DNA of 48,714 bases from Oscillospiraceae bacterium (GCA_020024615.1 JAHHTP010000010.1:1-48714); one strand, 5' to 3'; numbered from the stretch's first letter, positions 35,139 through 44,252 are shown. A program made the numbers and translations. The notes: generated from the letters alone by a model not told the origin.

Positions 35139-35921
35139 ATGGAGCATATCATTCTTTACCGCGAAACAGGAAGCGATTCACTGTTCAAAATATGGCACAA
35201 ATCCAGACAGCATATGATTATCTACTTTTATTCAGATGGGGGCAGTATTGTATGCAGTGAAAATATCTATCCCATTCGAAAAGGGGCACTTTGTTTTATC
35301 AGTGCGGAAAAATACCATTATACCATGCCGGATTGTCCTGAAATATATGAAAGAAGCAAATTATTCTTTTCACAGGACTATTTCAAAACGATTCTGTCTT
35401 TTTTCCCTACATCTATCAATTCAGACGCCTCCTTTATTTATGCGCAGATTCCGACAGACCAAATAGCAGAAGTAGAGGGATTATTCAAAGAAATCCAGTT
35501 TCATGAAAACGATCATAAATATTATGATGTCATCTACTGCTCCTGCTGTCTGAAACTGTTTTATTATTTGAATCGATACGCCGTACACAGCATTGTCAAT
35601 TCGGCAGGATACATCAGCCAGACACTTGATTATATCAACAATCATATTTTCGATGACTTTGAGATAGATGATATCTGCCAAACGGTACATATCAGTAAGC
35701 CCTATCTATGCAGACAGTTCAAACAGAAAATGGGTACCACCATCATGGACTATATTCTGAAAACAAGAATTGTACTGGCTAAAAATATGCTTTTGGAGAA
35801 CAGTGCTTCTATTTCAGAAATCAGTAGTCAGTGCGGCTTTTCAAGTGTCTCCTACTTCAGCCGAATTTTCAAAAAAGAAACTGGCAGATCTCCCCTTACC
35901 TATCGAAAAGAACACGAATAA
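35139..35921 (+). CDS. AraC-family transcriptional regulator
   Basis: A 260-aa regulator. The N-terminal half is a cupin-like sensor (IWHKSRQHMIIYFYSDGGS, IRKGALCFISAEKYHYTMPD). The C-terminal 100 residues hold two helix-turn-helix units (IDDICQTVHISKPYLCRQFK and ISEISSQCGFSSVSYFSRIF). It lies between the divergent sialidase-nanA operon and a co-directional sulfatase, so it probably controls both in response to a sugar (inference). The start follows AAAGGGGGA. Confidence 0.9.
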   Translation: MEHIILYRETGSDSLFKIWHKSRQHMIIYFYSDGGSIVCSENIYPIRKGALCFISAEKYHYTMPDCPEIYERSKLFFSQDYFKTILSFFPTSINSDASFIYAQIPTDQIAEVEGLFKEIQFHENDHKYYDVIYCSCCLKLFYYLNRYAVHSIVNSAGYISQTLDYINNHIFDDFEIDDICQTVHISKPYLCRQFKQKMGTTIMDYILKTRIVLAKNMLLENSASISEISSQCGFSSVSYFSRIFKKETGRSPLTYRKEHE

Positions 35922-35948
35922 AACTGATATTTTATCTTTGATAATTAA

Positions 35949-35976
35949 TTGACTTATTCACTGATTGTGCTATAAT
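35949..35976 (+). promoter_or_regulatory. Promoter of the third sulfatase gene
   Basis: TTGACT (35949-35954), 16-nt spacer, TATAAT (35971-35976). Confidence 0.6.
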
Positions 35977-36047
35977 AAAAATGGAATATTTTCCAAAGGG
36001 GAAAAACAATATATGAAACAAATCTCAATTTATAAGGAGAATATGTC

Positions 36048-37517
36048 ATGAGAATCATCAATGTTATGTATGACTCCCTCAACCGCAGAATGCTGCCACC
36101 ATATGGCTGCGACTGGACCGTAGCACCAAATTTCAGCCGTCTGGCAGAAAAGACCGTATGCTTTGAGCAGAGCTTTGTCGGCAGTATGCCATGCATGCCT
36201 GCACGCCGTGAACTGCATACCGCGCGCTATAATTTCCTTCATCGCAGTTGGGGCCCGATTGAACCGTTTGACGATTCTATGCCGGAAATGCTAAAGATTA
36301 ACGGCATTCATTCGCATTTAATTACCGACCATTACCACTACTTTGAGGATGGCGGTGCCACCTATCATTCCCGCTATTCTACTTGGGAATTCAACCGTGG
36401 TCAGGAAGGCGATGCATGGAAAGGTGTTGTTGGCGGCATCAAAAAACCAGAAAATCAACGCAATGGTGGTGGAGATTTCGTCGAACAGGATTTTGTCAAC
36501 CGCACCTATATGCCGACACTGGAAGATCAGCCACAGTATCAAACCTTTACCGAGGGTCTGGAATTTATTGAGACCAACAAGGACAAAGACAACTGGTTCT
36601 TACAAATCGAAACTTTTGATCCACACGAACCGTTTTTCTCTCATGAACGATTTAAAGAACTCTACCCGCATGCCTATAAGGGCGGATTATTTGACTGGCC
36701 ACCATATGCCCACAAGGAATTTGACGAGGAAACCAGCAATCATCTGCGCATGGAATATGCGGCACTGCTCTCAATGTGCGATGAAAACCTCGGCCGTGTG
36801 CTGGATATGATGGATCGTTACGATATGTGGAAGGATACCATGCTGATCGTCAACACCGACCACGGCTTTATGCTCGGAGAACACGGCCATTGGGCAAAAT
36901 GCTACTTCCCATTCTACAATGAAATTGCAAATACACCGCTGTTTATCTGGGATCCAAGACTACAATTGCAGAACAAAAAAGTATCCTCATTGGTTCAGAC
37001 CATTGATATTCCAGCAACTATTCTGGAGTTCTTCAATATTCCACTGACCAAAGATATGCAAGGTAAACCACTAAAAGATGTCATGGTTTCGGATACGCCA
37101 GTGCGTGACTATGCAATGTGGGGCATTTTCGGCGGTCAGGTCAACATTACAGATGGGCATTATCTGTTAATGAAGAGCCCAAAACCAGACAACAAACCAC
37201 TGTATCAGTATACCTTGATGCCAACGCGCCATGGTGGTGCAAATCGGCGTGCATTTGTGGAGTCGGATGAAATCCGCACCATGCAAAAAGCAGAGCCATT
37301 CTCCTTTACCAAAGGTATGCCACTGATGAAGATGGAGTATACCTCTCCAAGCAAGCAGTTTGAATATCCAACCCAGTTATTTGACATTCAAGCTGATCCA
37401 TTACAACTGCATCCTATTGACGATCCAGAAATTATGGCACGCATGGAAGATCTGATGCGTCGTGCCATGAAGGAAAATAACTGTCCACCAGAGCAGTTTG
37501 AGCGTTTGAAACTCTAA
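36048..37517 (+). CDS. Cytoplasmic Cys-type sulfatase (third)
   Basis: A 489-aa sulfatase with the formylglycine signature CMPARRELHTA (Cys49); the usual terminal Gly of the motif is Ala. Metal ligands are in NVMYDSLNRRMLPPYG and VNTDHGFMLGEHGHWAK. The C-terminus has the substrate-side segment YTSPSKQFEYPTQLFDIQ. It belongs to a subfamily distinct from the two at 20-22 kb. There is no signal peptide. The start follows AAGGAGAA. Neighbours are the AraC regulator and the divergent sialidase-nanA, so a sulfated, sialylated host glycan is the probable target. Confidence 0.92.
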   Translation: MRIINVMYDSLNRRMLPPYGCDWTVAPNFSRLAEKTVCFEQSFVGSMPCMPARRELHTARYNFLHRSWGPIEPFDDSMPEMLKINGIHSHLITDHYHYFEDGGATYHSRYSTWEFNRGQEGDAWKGVVGGIKKPENQRNGGGDFVEQDFVNRTYMPTLEDQPQYQTFTEGLEFIETNKDKDNWFLQIETFDPHEPFFSHERFKELYPHAYKGGLFDWPPYAHKEFDEETSNHLRMEYAALLSMCDENLGRVLDMMDRYDMWKDTMLIVNTDHGFMLGEHGHWAKCYFPFYNEIANTPLFIWDPRLQLQNKKVSSLVQTIDIPATILEFFNIPLTKDMQGKPLKDVMVSDTPVRDYAMWGIFGGQVNITDGHYLLMKSPKPDNKPLYQYTLMPTRHGGANRRAFVESDEIRTMQKAEPFSFTKGMPLMKMEYTSPSKQFEYPTQLFDIQADPLQLHPIDDPEIMARMEDLMRRAMKENNCPPEQFERLKL

Positions 37518-37528
37518 CCATAAAAACA

Positions 37529-37600
37529 GCTTAATTTCCCCCTTATGCAGAAGTATATACCTGTATAGGGGGGATTGCTGTATCTAATTTTATTTTTCTG
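37529..37600 (+). terminator. Long imperfect hairpin after the third sulfatase
   Basis: CAGC...CCCCCTTATGCAG pairs with CTGTATAGGGGGG...GCTG with a few mismatches, followed by T-rich sequence. Probable terminator. The remaining bases up to the next promoter hold only a broken short frame (see rejected items). Confidence 0.55.
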
Positions 37601-37749
37601 CTAAAATTATGAAAGGATGATTTTTTGAATCCATCTGCACCAATTCAAAAACTTCTGAATTTTTCTTATTATGCAGATTAGAATGCCAAAATCAATCCAC
37701 TGTTATTTTGATTGGATGGTGCAAAGACATCGGTGGCAGTTGCGATATA

Positions 37750-37778
37750 TTGACTTTTTATATGAAATATGGTAAGAT
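37750..37778 (+). promoter_or_regulatory. Promoter of the GntR regulator
   Basis: TTGACT (37750-37755), 17-nt spacer, TAAGAT (37773-37778). The promoter of the glycyl radical operon has the same two hexamers and the same spacing. Confidence 0.7.
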
Positions 37779-37816
37779 GGATGTACAAATTATATCATGC
37801 AAGGAGTATAATCATT

Positions 37817-38536
37817 ATGGCACAGCCAGCCTATCTTGATGTATACAATCAGATCAAAGACAAAATTTTGCAGGATGTATATCCCGCTTTATCTTTTCTA
37901 CCAATTGAACCCGAACTGGAACGAACCTATCAGGTCAGCAGGACTACCATTCGCAAAGCGATGAAACTGCTGGCAGAGGAAGGTTTTATTGAAATCCGGC
38001 AGGGCCGTGGTACGATGGTACTGGACCGCAAAGCTTCACAGAATTTCAATTATATTACTTCTGTAACCGAATCTTTACGCAATCAGGGGTATCATGTCAC
38101 CACCAAAAGTTGTTATATTGACAAGCTTGTGCCAGAATCTCCTATTATGCAGAAACTAAATCTAAAAGAAAATCAGATGACCGTCCGCGTACAACGGGTG
38201 CAACTAGTAGATGGTCAGCCAATTTGCATTATGACCAACTACATTCCAGAAGATCTGGTTTCAGGAATGGAAAAAGAAAAGCATACATTTACCGGACTAT
38301 ACGAATTTTTAGAAGAAAAATACAATTTTATTATTGACAGCACCGATACCACTATTTCCGCTGCAGCGGCAGACTTTTCAGAGGCACAGATTTTGAATGT
38401 TGACCCCGGATTTCCGCTTCTGATTATTCAGCGAACCTGTTATGACAGCTACAAAAGACCGATCTGTGTGGACAAAGTACGCATTCTAAGCAATCGTTAC
38501 AAAGTCCAAATTACAACGCCAGGTCGGAACAAATAA
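37817..38536 (+). CDS. GntR/HutC-family transcriptional regulator
   Basis: A 239-aa regulator. The N-terminal winged helix (residues 1-75) has LPIEPELERTYQVSRTTIRK and LLAEEGFIEIRQGRGTMVLD, the standard GntR DNA-binding domain. The rest is a UTRA ligand domain of the HutC subfamily (ITSVTESLRNQGYHVTTKS, VQRVQLVDGQPICIMTNYIP), which usually binds a phosphorylated sugar or similar effector. The start at 37817 follows AAGGAG. It is convergent with the five-gene glycyl radical operon and shares promoter architecture with it, so it is the most likely regulator. Confidence 0.92.
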   Translation: MAQPAYLDVYNQIKDKILQDVYPALSFLPIEPELERTYQVSRTTIRKAMKLLAEEGFIEIRQGRGTMVLDRKASQNFNYITSVTESLRNQGYHVTTKSCYIDKLVPESPIMQKLNLKENQMTVRVQRVQLVDGQPICIMTNYIPEDLVSGMEKEKHTFTGLYEFLEEKYNFIIDSTDTTISAAAADFSEAQILNVDPGFPLLIIQRTCYDSYKRPICVDKVRILSNRYKVQITTPGRNK

Positions 38537-38552
38537 TATATGATATTCAAAA

Positions 38553-38591
38553 TCTCCTGTTCAGATTTTACACTGTAACAGGAGACTTTTT
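38553..38591 (+). terminator. Terminator of the GntR gene
   Basis: TCTCCTGTT (38553-38561) pairs perfectly with AACAGGAGA (38577-38585), then CTTTTT. Confidence 0.8.
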
Positions 38592-38596
38592 ATTTA

Positions 38597-38795
38597 TTAT
38601 AAATTTTCAAAGCGTGCAATAAACCCATACTGAACCTCTTTGGAGAGATCCAGACAAGCTGGCGCATCCTTGCAATCTGAAGTTAACGCCACCCAATGTG
38701 ATGTTCAAGAGTCCCTCCTGCGCACCATCAAACATTTTACAATACAGGTAGTCAATGATCTGCTGTTCTTCCTCTGTTGATACAGTATGATACCA
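38597..38795 (-). pseudogene. Collapsed second glycyl radical enzyme gene
   Basis: The minus strand reads WYHTVSTEEEQQIIDYLYCK, then MFDGAQEGLLNITLGGV, which matches WYNTVSAEEAQQLVDCLLCK and its continuation in the intact enzyme at 41-43 kb (residues about 233-280), minus an internal deletion of about a dozen codons. After a frame change the end reads LDLSKEVQYGFIARFENL and stop, against VNLTKEVQDEFIARFENL in the intact enzyme. Everything between, including the active-site Cys and glycyl radical loop, is deleted. It begins 2 nt after the FGGY kinase stop codon. Confidence 0.88.
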
Positions 38796-38796
38796 C

Positions 38797-40335
38797 TTAT
38801 TCCAGTTTAAGTGCTACAAGCATATCACCAATATCCGACTGCATATCACAGATCGTTTCAAATACTGGCAGCATTTTACGGTAAACTGCGACATCTTTTT
38901 CATTTGGAGTGATCCGATTTTTCATCTGATGAATCTGTTTCACTGGCGAAAAATCCTGCCATAATCCGGCACCAACCGCTGCAACAGCCGCCGCACCGAG
39001 GCTTCCGGCATCCTGACCGACATTGGTTTCCAGAATATTTTTCTCGTATATTGAAGCAAACAAACTGCGCCAAAACGGGCTTTTTCCACCACCGCCGACA
39101 ATTAGCATATCATCGCTTAACGCGGTATTTTCTTCCAGCACATTTAATGCCATTCGCAGATTTAAGGCAACACCTTCCATGGTTGCACGAATGATGTCTG
39201 CTCTGGTATGCATCAGGTCAAGTCCAGTAAAACAGCCGCGTACATTAGCACTCTTATCCAGACCGCTACCACCTGCCAGACTCGGATTAAAGATCAGTTT
39301 ATTTGCGCCAGCCGGGCTGGTGACCGCCAACTCATTCATGGCAACATAACTGTCCTTGCCCCCATTTTCTTCCTCTACTTTCAAATCCGGGCAGAGATGA
39401 TCTCTCACCCAGCGCAAACTGTTTCCAGCAGAGAAAATTGAAGTTGCTGAAACATACTGTCCTGGCACACAGTGTGCGAATACATAGGTGCGTTTATTGG
39501 CATTGACAATCGGCTTATCGCTGGAAACCGCAATCCAGCTGCTACTGCCTAAACTGGTATAGCTTTCTCCGTTAGCGATGCAGGCAGCACCCAGCGCCAT
39601 GCAGGCATTATCCACACCACCTGCACAGACTTTGGTGTTCGGAGATAAGCCCAATTCTTTAGCGATATCCGGCAGAATGGTATGAACCACATGCGTACTC
39701 GGGAAAACTTGCGGCAGCTTATCTGCATCCACACCACTTGCAGTAATATAACACGGCAAATAACATTCCTCTTGCAACGAATAAACGCCACTTCCAGAGG
39801 CATAGCTGCGATCCGTGCAAAGTTTACCAGTCATTTTATAATTAATATAATCTTTCGTCCCAATAAAGGAAGCTGTATTTTGATACAGTTCTGGCATATT
39901 GTCGCGATACCACATGATTTTAAAGATGCCGTAAAGATGCGCTGGAAATCCGTTTCCGGTTGTTAAGTACCATTGTTTCTCATCGATTTTTTCAAAGAAT
40001 TTCTTTGCTTGTTTAACGGCACGCGTATCACTCCAAATCGGGACATATTCAGCAAGCAGAGAACCATCTTTTCCAATCGGAATCACACCCAGGCTGGTTC
40101 CAGATACTGCCAGCGACACAATATCGGAAACATCCACACCAGTCTTTTTCAGCATTTCATGCGTAGAAGTAATGACATTATTCCACCAGTCTTCTGGACG
40201 CTGTTCATGCCAGCCATTCTGCGGATAATGGGTATCACAGCTTGTAAATGCAGAAGCTTGTGATACACCATGTTCATCAAACAGACTTGTTTTGGTTCCG
40301 CCAGTGCCTAAATCATAGGCAATCATATATTTCAT
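38797..40335 (-). CDS. FGGY-family carbohydrate kinase (xylulokinase-like)
   Basis: A 512-aa sugar kinase of the FGGY family. The phosphate-binding loops DLGTGGTKTSLFDEHG (residues 6-21) and VCAGGVDNACMALGA, the SLGSSSWIAVSS adenosine-side segment, and VGGGGKSPFWRSLFASIYEK are typical. Overall it most resembles xylulokinase/LsrK-like members; substrate specificity cannot be read off. It is the last gene of a five-gene operon, 25 nt after deoC. In the operon it may supply the phosphorylated substrate for DeoC (inference). The start follows AAGGGGAAAAT. Confidence 0.88.
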   Translation of the reverse strand: MKYMIAYDLGTGGTKTSLFDEHGVSQASAFTSCDTHYPQNGWHEQRPEDWWNNVITSTHEMLKKTGVDVSDIVSLAVSGTSLGVIPIGKDGSLLAEYVPIWSDTRAVKQAKKFFEKIDEKQWYLTTGNGFPAHLYGIFKIMWYRDNMPELYQNTASFIGTKDYINYKMTGKLCTDRSYASGSGVYSLQEECYLPCYITASGVDADKLPQVFPSTHVVHTILPDIAKELGLSPNTKVCAGGVDNACMALGAACIANGESYTSLGSSSWIAVSSDKPIVNANKRTYVFAHCVPGQYVSATSIFSAGNSLRWVRDHLCPDLKVEEENGGKDSYVAMNELAVTSPAGANKLIFNPSLAGGSGLDKSANVRGCFTGLDLMHTRADIIRATMEGVALNLRMALNVLEENTALSDDMLIVGGGGKSPFWRSLFASIYEKNILETNVGQDAGSLGAAAVAAVGAGLWQDFSPVKQIHQMKNRITPNEKDVAVYRKMLPVFETICDMQSDIGDMLVALKLE

Positions 40336-40360
40336 ATTATTTTCCCCTTAAAAACGCAGA

Positions 40361-41068
40361 TCAGGCATGATGCTGCATCTGCGGCATCGGCACACCACTA
40401 CGACGATATGCTTCCTCCAAAATGTTCATAATGCTGCCCATACCAATGCCAAAACGATTACAACCTGCATCCACCATGGAAAGCAAATCATCTAAAGTAC
40501 GGACACCACCAGCAGCTTTAATCAAAGCAGCGTCTCCGATGGTGGATTTGATCAATTTGATGGTATCTACGGTAGTCGGACGCGGCCCCCAACCAGTTCC
40601 GGTTTTCACATAGGTGACACCTGCCTGTACAGCCAGTTCTGCACCTCGTTTGATTTCATCATCGGTCAGATATGCAATTTCCAGAATGCTCTTGACCGGC
40701 ATACCGTTTGCTGCATCCACAACTGCCTTGATATCATCACGAACCAAATTATAATTTCTACTTTTAAGTGCGCCGACATTGATAACCATATCCAATTCAT
40801 TAACGCCAATGCTCATCATCTCTTTTGCAGTTGCGGTTTTGATAAAGGTAGTATCTGCACCGGATGGGAAGCCGACAACGCCACCTACCATAACCTCCGG
40901 CTCATCTGCCAATTTTTCCACCAGCAGACGCGTAAAGCACGGCATAGCGAATGCACAGATAAATTTATAAGTTTTGGCTGCATCCACAATGCGATCCAGT
41001 TCTTCTAAAGTCACATCAGTTCGAACCGCACTGATGTCCACAATTCTCGGAATCTGCAATAAATCCAT
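40361..41068 (-). CDS. deoC: Deoxyribose-phosphate aldolase
   Basis: A 235-aa class I aldolase, cleaving 2-deoxyribose-5-phosphate into acetaldehyde and glyceraldehyde-3-phosphate. Schiff-base Lys155 lies in YVKTGTGWGPRPTT, the second active-site Lys184 in LIKAAGGVRTLDD and Asp93 in NELDMVINVGALKS. Length and motifs are canonical. It is unusual that it lies not with nucleoside genes but between a glycyl radical enzyme and an FGGY kinase. A related 2-deoxysugar phosphate substrate is possible. The start follows AAGGAGATACG. Confidence 0.93.
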   Translation of the reverse strand: MDLLQIPRIVDISAVRTDVTLEELDRIVDAAKTYKFICAFAMPCFTRLLVEKLADEPEVMVGGVVGFPSGADTTFIKTATAKEMMSIGVNELDMVINVGALKSRNYNLVRDDIKAVVDAANGMPVKSILEIAYLTDDEIKRGAELAVQAGVTYVKTGTGWGPRPTTVDTIKLIKSTIGDAALIKAAGGVRTLDDLLSMVDAGCNRFGIGMGSIMNILEEAYRRSGVPMPQMQHHA

Positions 41069-41127
41069 TTTCGTATCTCCTTCTATTCAAACAACTGCTG
41101 CCCTTTTGAGCAGCAGTTGTCTATTCC

Positions 41128-43314
41128 TTATAAATTTTCAAATCTAGCAATAAACTCGTCCTGTACCTCTTTGGTCAGGTTGACAAAGTTTGCACTAACG
41201 CCCCACATACGAACAATTAAATCCTTATAATCCTCCGGATGCAGCTGTGCATTTTTCAGATCCTGCACATTGACGATATTCGGCTGATGCTGGCCGCCAC
41301 CGAGTGAAAAATACTCGTTCAGCATGGATGCAAACAGATCTGCTCCCTCATTTGCCTCAAATACCGAGGAGAAATATTGCAGCATCACGCAGAAATTCCA
41401 CTGATATTTCATTGGGTCAATTTTAGCAGCCGAGCAGAATGCGGCAGTCGGACCGTTTAACATGGTTCCGTTTTCCGGAGATAAAGTAACCGGAATCGGC
41501 TCTCCCGATTTTCTTCCTTCCGGAGTTGCAGACAGATACCAGCCAGATGATACCGGATGCGGCTGATGAATACCAGCCAGATGACGACCGCCAGTTGGTG
41601 TGCGGTATTTTAAGAATTCGTCACAAGCAAATTCCAAAATCTCCTTTGCCGGAAGATCAACATAATCGTCATCGTTTGCCCATTTCGGAGCAGTCCATAA
41701 AAGCTGGCGCATCTTCTCATAACCATCAAAGTTATCATCACATGCTTTGGTAACCTCGGACAAGGTGAATCGTTTTTCATCAAAGACGCGTTTATGCAGT
41801 GCAGCAAGGCTGTTAACTGCAACAACCGGTTGTGCTACCATGCAGCCTTTATCTGGCAGCACAGTACCATACCAGGAGAGATCCTCGGCAGATTCTAAGC
41901 AGTTATCATACAGCGCAGAAGTGATTGGCAACGGCGACATCAATGCAGCAGCAGAATAACCGCCCAATGCACCGGATTTGATCTGCTCACGCAGAAATTC
42001 TGGATTGCCATCAACATATTCGCGAATGGCCTTTTCTTTCAGGTTATACTCCTCAATACGCTCTTTGATGACTGCGGCAACATCCTCTTTATAAGCTGCC
42101 ATCAAGCCATCAAAGGAGATGTCATCCGACACACGGTGCATGGTTTTTAACAGGGTTTCTGCCATATCCACGCTTGCGCTAACATAGAAATCACCGCGTC
42201 CTGGGATATTCATATCCTGGCAGAGATCGAATGCATAATCTCTTGCATCCTCAACCGGGATTCCAGCAGCTGCCATACTCTTAACGAACTGATCATCATT
42301 ATAGTATGCCATGCAGTTCAAGCCAGAAATGGACAGTTCAGCGCATTTTCTTAAGTATTCCGGCGGATTTAAGCTGCTGATACGGCACGATACCTCTGGC
42401 TCTGGGAATCGAGTACGACCAACTGCTGTCACAAATGCAAAGGTCAGTTCGTTCACCGCATTTTTACCATCACGAGTCACGCCACCAATGGTAATATTCA
42501 GCTGACCTTCCTGCTGCGAACTAAAATACTCTGATTTAATATCCGCACCGTCATACATTTTGCAAAGCAGACAGTCGACCAGTTGCTGTGCTTCTTCTGC
42601 AGAAACGGTATTGTACCATGGATACAAAAACTGATCCACACGACCATAGTTGATCCAGCGAAAGTTCTCCACGATGGTCGCAAGACTCTCAAACCAGAAG
42701 AGCTGCACCGCTTCATAGAAATCACGTGGGGTGTTATGTGCCACATGACGGCAGGTATCCGCAATTTTCAGCAGCTCATTTTTGCGCTCACCGCAGGAAT
42801 TTTCTGCCATTTCTGCGGCATAATCCGCATAACGGGTAATCCAACGGGAAATTGATTGATAGGAGATGATAACCGCATTCAGCCACCCCTTTTTCAGCTG
42901 AGAATTCTGCTTTGCCATCGCTTCCTCTGCGGTTTTGATGACGCCATCGATACCCAAATTCAAAATCCGTCCGAAATTCGGGGTATAGTGGGTTATACTG
43001 TAAAATTCGCCGTTCACGCCGCCGAATTCCTCTTTATCCACTTCCGACAGATAATGCGGCATAACAACGACATTCATATCCGACTTATCTAAAAATTCAT
43101 CTCGGTGTCCATACATCGTGCGGCTACCAACAATCAGCTCCTGCTCGCCGATATAAATTGGCATATTGTCAAACAGATACGCCATTGCTTTTGCCTTACG
43201 TTCTGCGATGGTACCCTCCTGCTCGATGGTGTCCCAGCATTCCGGCATAGCAACACGAGCATTTTTCTGCACGATGTCACGGGCATTTTTCCTTAAAAAT
43301 TCTGTACGATTCAT
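41128..43314 (-). CDS. Glycyl radical enzyme of the PFL/diol-dehydratase superfamily, atypical active site
   Basis: A 728-aa glycyl radical enzyme, shorter than most dehydratase-type members (about 780-850 aa). The glycyl radical loop is VRMWGVSANFVNLTKEVQDE, with Gly705. The thiyl cysteine is Cys365 in AFDLCQDMNIPGRGDFYVS. Most dehydratases and lyases of this superfamily have G-C-V-E at this point, whereas here it is L-C-Q-D, so the catalytic Glu is an Asp and the preceding Gly is missing. The Gly-loop context EYFSLGGGQHQPNIVNVQDL is normal. Substrate unknown; dehydration of a polyol is proposed from context. The start at 43314 follows AAGAGGAA. The activase lies 13 nt upstream. No microcompartment shell genes are present. 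Confidence 0.9.
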   Translation of the reverse strand: MNRTEFLRKNARDIVQKNARVAMPECWDTIEQEGTIAERKAKAMAYLFDNMPIYIGEQELIVGSRTMYGHRDEFLDKSDMNVVVMPHYLSEVDKEEFGGVNGEFYSITHYTPNFGRILNLGIDGVIKTAEEAMAKQNSQLKKGWLNAVIISYQSISRWITRYADYAAEMAENSCGERKNELLKIADTCRHVAHNTPRDFYEAVQLFWFESLATIVENFRWINYGRVDQFLYPWYNTVSAEEAQQLVDCLLCKMYDGADIKSEYFSSQQEGQLNITIGGVTRDGKNAVNELTFAFVTAVGRTRFPEPEVSCRISSLNPPEYLRKCAELSISGLNCMAYYNDDQFVKSMAAAGIPVEDARDYAFDLCQDMNIPGRGDFYVSASVDMAETLLKTMHRVSDDISFDGLMAAYKEDVAAVIKERIEEYNLKEKAIREYVDGNPEFLREQIKSGALGGYSAAALMSPLPITSALYDNCLESAEDLSWYGTVLPDKGCMVAQPVVAVNSLAALHKRVFDEKRFTLSEVTKACDDNFDGYEKMRQLLWTAPKWANDDDYVDLPAKEILEFACDEFLKYRTPTGGRHLAGIHQPHPVSSGWYLSATPEGRKSGEPIPVTLSPENGTMLNGPTAAFCSAAKIDPMKYQWNFCVMLQYFSSVFEANEGADLFASMLNEYFSLGGGQHQPNIVNVQDLKNAQLHPEDYKDLIVRMWGVSANFVNLTKEVQDEFIARFENL

Positions 43315-43327
43315 ATATTTATTCCTC

Positions 43328-44227
43328 TTATTTTGCGCCAGTGACCGGCAGGTCATGACGCCTTAAAATGTCATAAAATGTCTGCATTTGCTCATGTGTA
43401 ACCGGCATATCTTTATCCAGTGGCTTGATTCTGCCGATCTGGGCATACTTGGCCGCCCCTAGCTTGTGATATGGCATCAGTTCGATCTGCTCGACACCAG
43501 AATTCTGCTGTAAAAAAACGGCAATCTTTTCGATTTCTGCTTCTGATGAGTTGAATCCCCCGATGACAGGCACTCGCACCCAGACGCGGCAACCCTTTGG
43601 CATCAAAAATTTGTAGTTCGCCAAAATTTGTGCATTATCCACGCCAGTTCCAGCTTTATGGATTTCTGGTGTAAGTGCCTTAATATCATACAAGAACAAA
43701 TCGGTAACTTCGGTTAGTTTTTCCAATCTCTCTTTTGGCATGAGTCCACAGGTGTCCACCGTTGTATGCAATTCAGCTTGTTTACATAATGTCAAAGCTT
43801 CCAACAGGAATTCACCCTGCATGGAGGCTTCCCCTCCTGAAAAGGTCACACCACCGGTTTTACCATAGAACGCTTTTTCCCGCAGTGCGGTTTTAACCAC
43901 TTCTTGCGGTGTCAATTCCATGCCAAACATTCTAAGCGCACCGGATGGACAGGCGTTGACACATTCTTGACATGCGGTACATTTAGCAAAATCTACTATA
44001 TGTGCGGTTTCAGACAGATGATGAACGCTGTTTTTGCAGATTTTCTCACAATCACCGCAGCCAATACAGCTTTCTTCCAAGTATTGCAACTGCACCTTTT
44101 GCTCCAATCCTTCTGGATTATGGCACCACTTACAGTGCAGCGGACATCCTTTTAGGAAAAATGTAGTGCGGATTCCCGGTCCGTCATGAACCGAGAACCG
44201 CTGGATATCAAACAGTAATCCATTCAT
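43328..44227 (-). CDS. Glycyl radical enzyme activating enzyme (radical SAM)
   Basis: A 299-aa radical SAM enzyme that abstracts hydrogen from the Gly of its partner to install the radical. The SAM cluster motif is CPLHCKWC (Cys28, Cys32, Cys35). Two ferredoxin-type 4Fe-4S clusters follow: CIGCGDCEKIC (54-64) and CTACQECVNAC (83-93), as in activases of diol and choline GREs but not of pyruvate formate-lyase. GVTFSGGEASMQ and RVWVRVPVIGGFN are also typical. It is directly upstream of its GRE partner. Confidence 0.95.
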   Translation of the reverse strand: MNGLLFDIQRFSVHDGPGIRTTFFLKGCPLHCKWCHNPEGLEQKVQLQYLEESCIGCGDCEKICKNSVHHLSETAHIVDFAKCTACQECVNACPSGALRMFGMELTPQEVVKTALREKAFYGKTGGVTFSGGEASMQGEFLLEALTLCKQAELHTTVDTCGLMPKERLEKLTEVTDLFLYDIKALTPEIHKAGTGVDNAQILANYKFLMPKGCRVWVRVPVIGGFNSSEAEIEKIAVFLQQNSGVEQIELMPYHKLGAAKYAQIGRIKPLDKDMPVTHEQMQTFYDILRRHDLPVTGAK

Positions 44228-44252
44228 TAAAAATGCCTCTCAATTTCTAAAA

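Noticed and set aside
37625..37748. A frame starting at a TTG after GAAAGGATG, reading NPSAPIQKLLNFSYYAD then stop, with more sense-like codons after
   Set aside because: Too short and broken by stops to call; it could be a scrap of a lost gene, but nothing identifies it.
40361..41068. Reading DeoC as a rhamnulose-1-phosphate aldolase substitute
   Set aside because: All class I deoxyribose-phosphate aldolase residues are present (Lys155, Lys184, Asp93), whereas RhaD is a zinc class II enzyme with a different fold.
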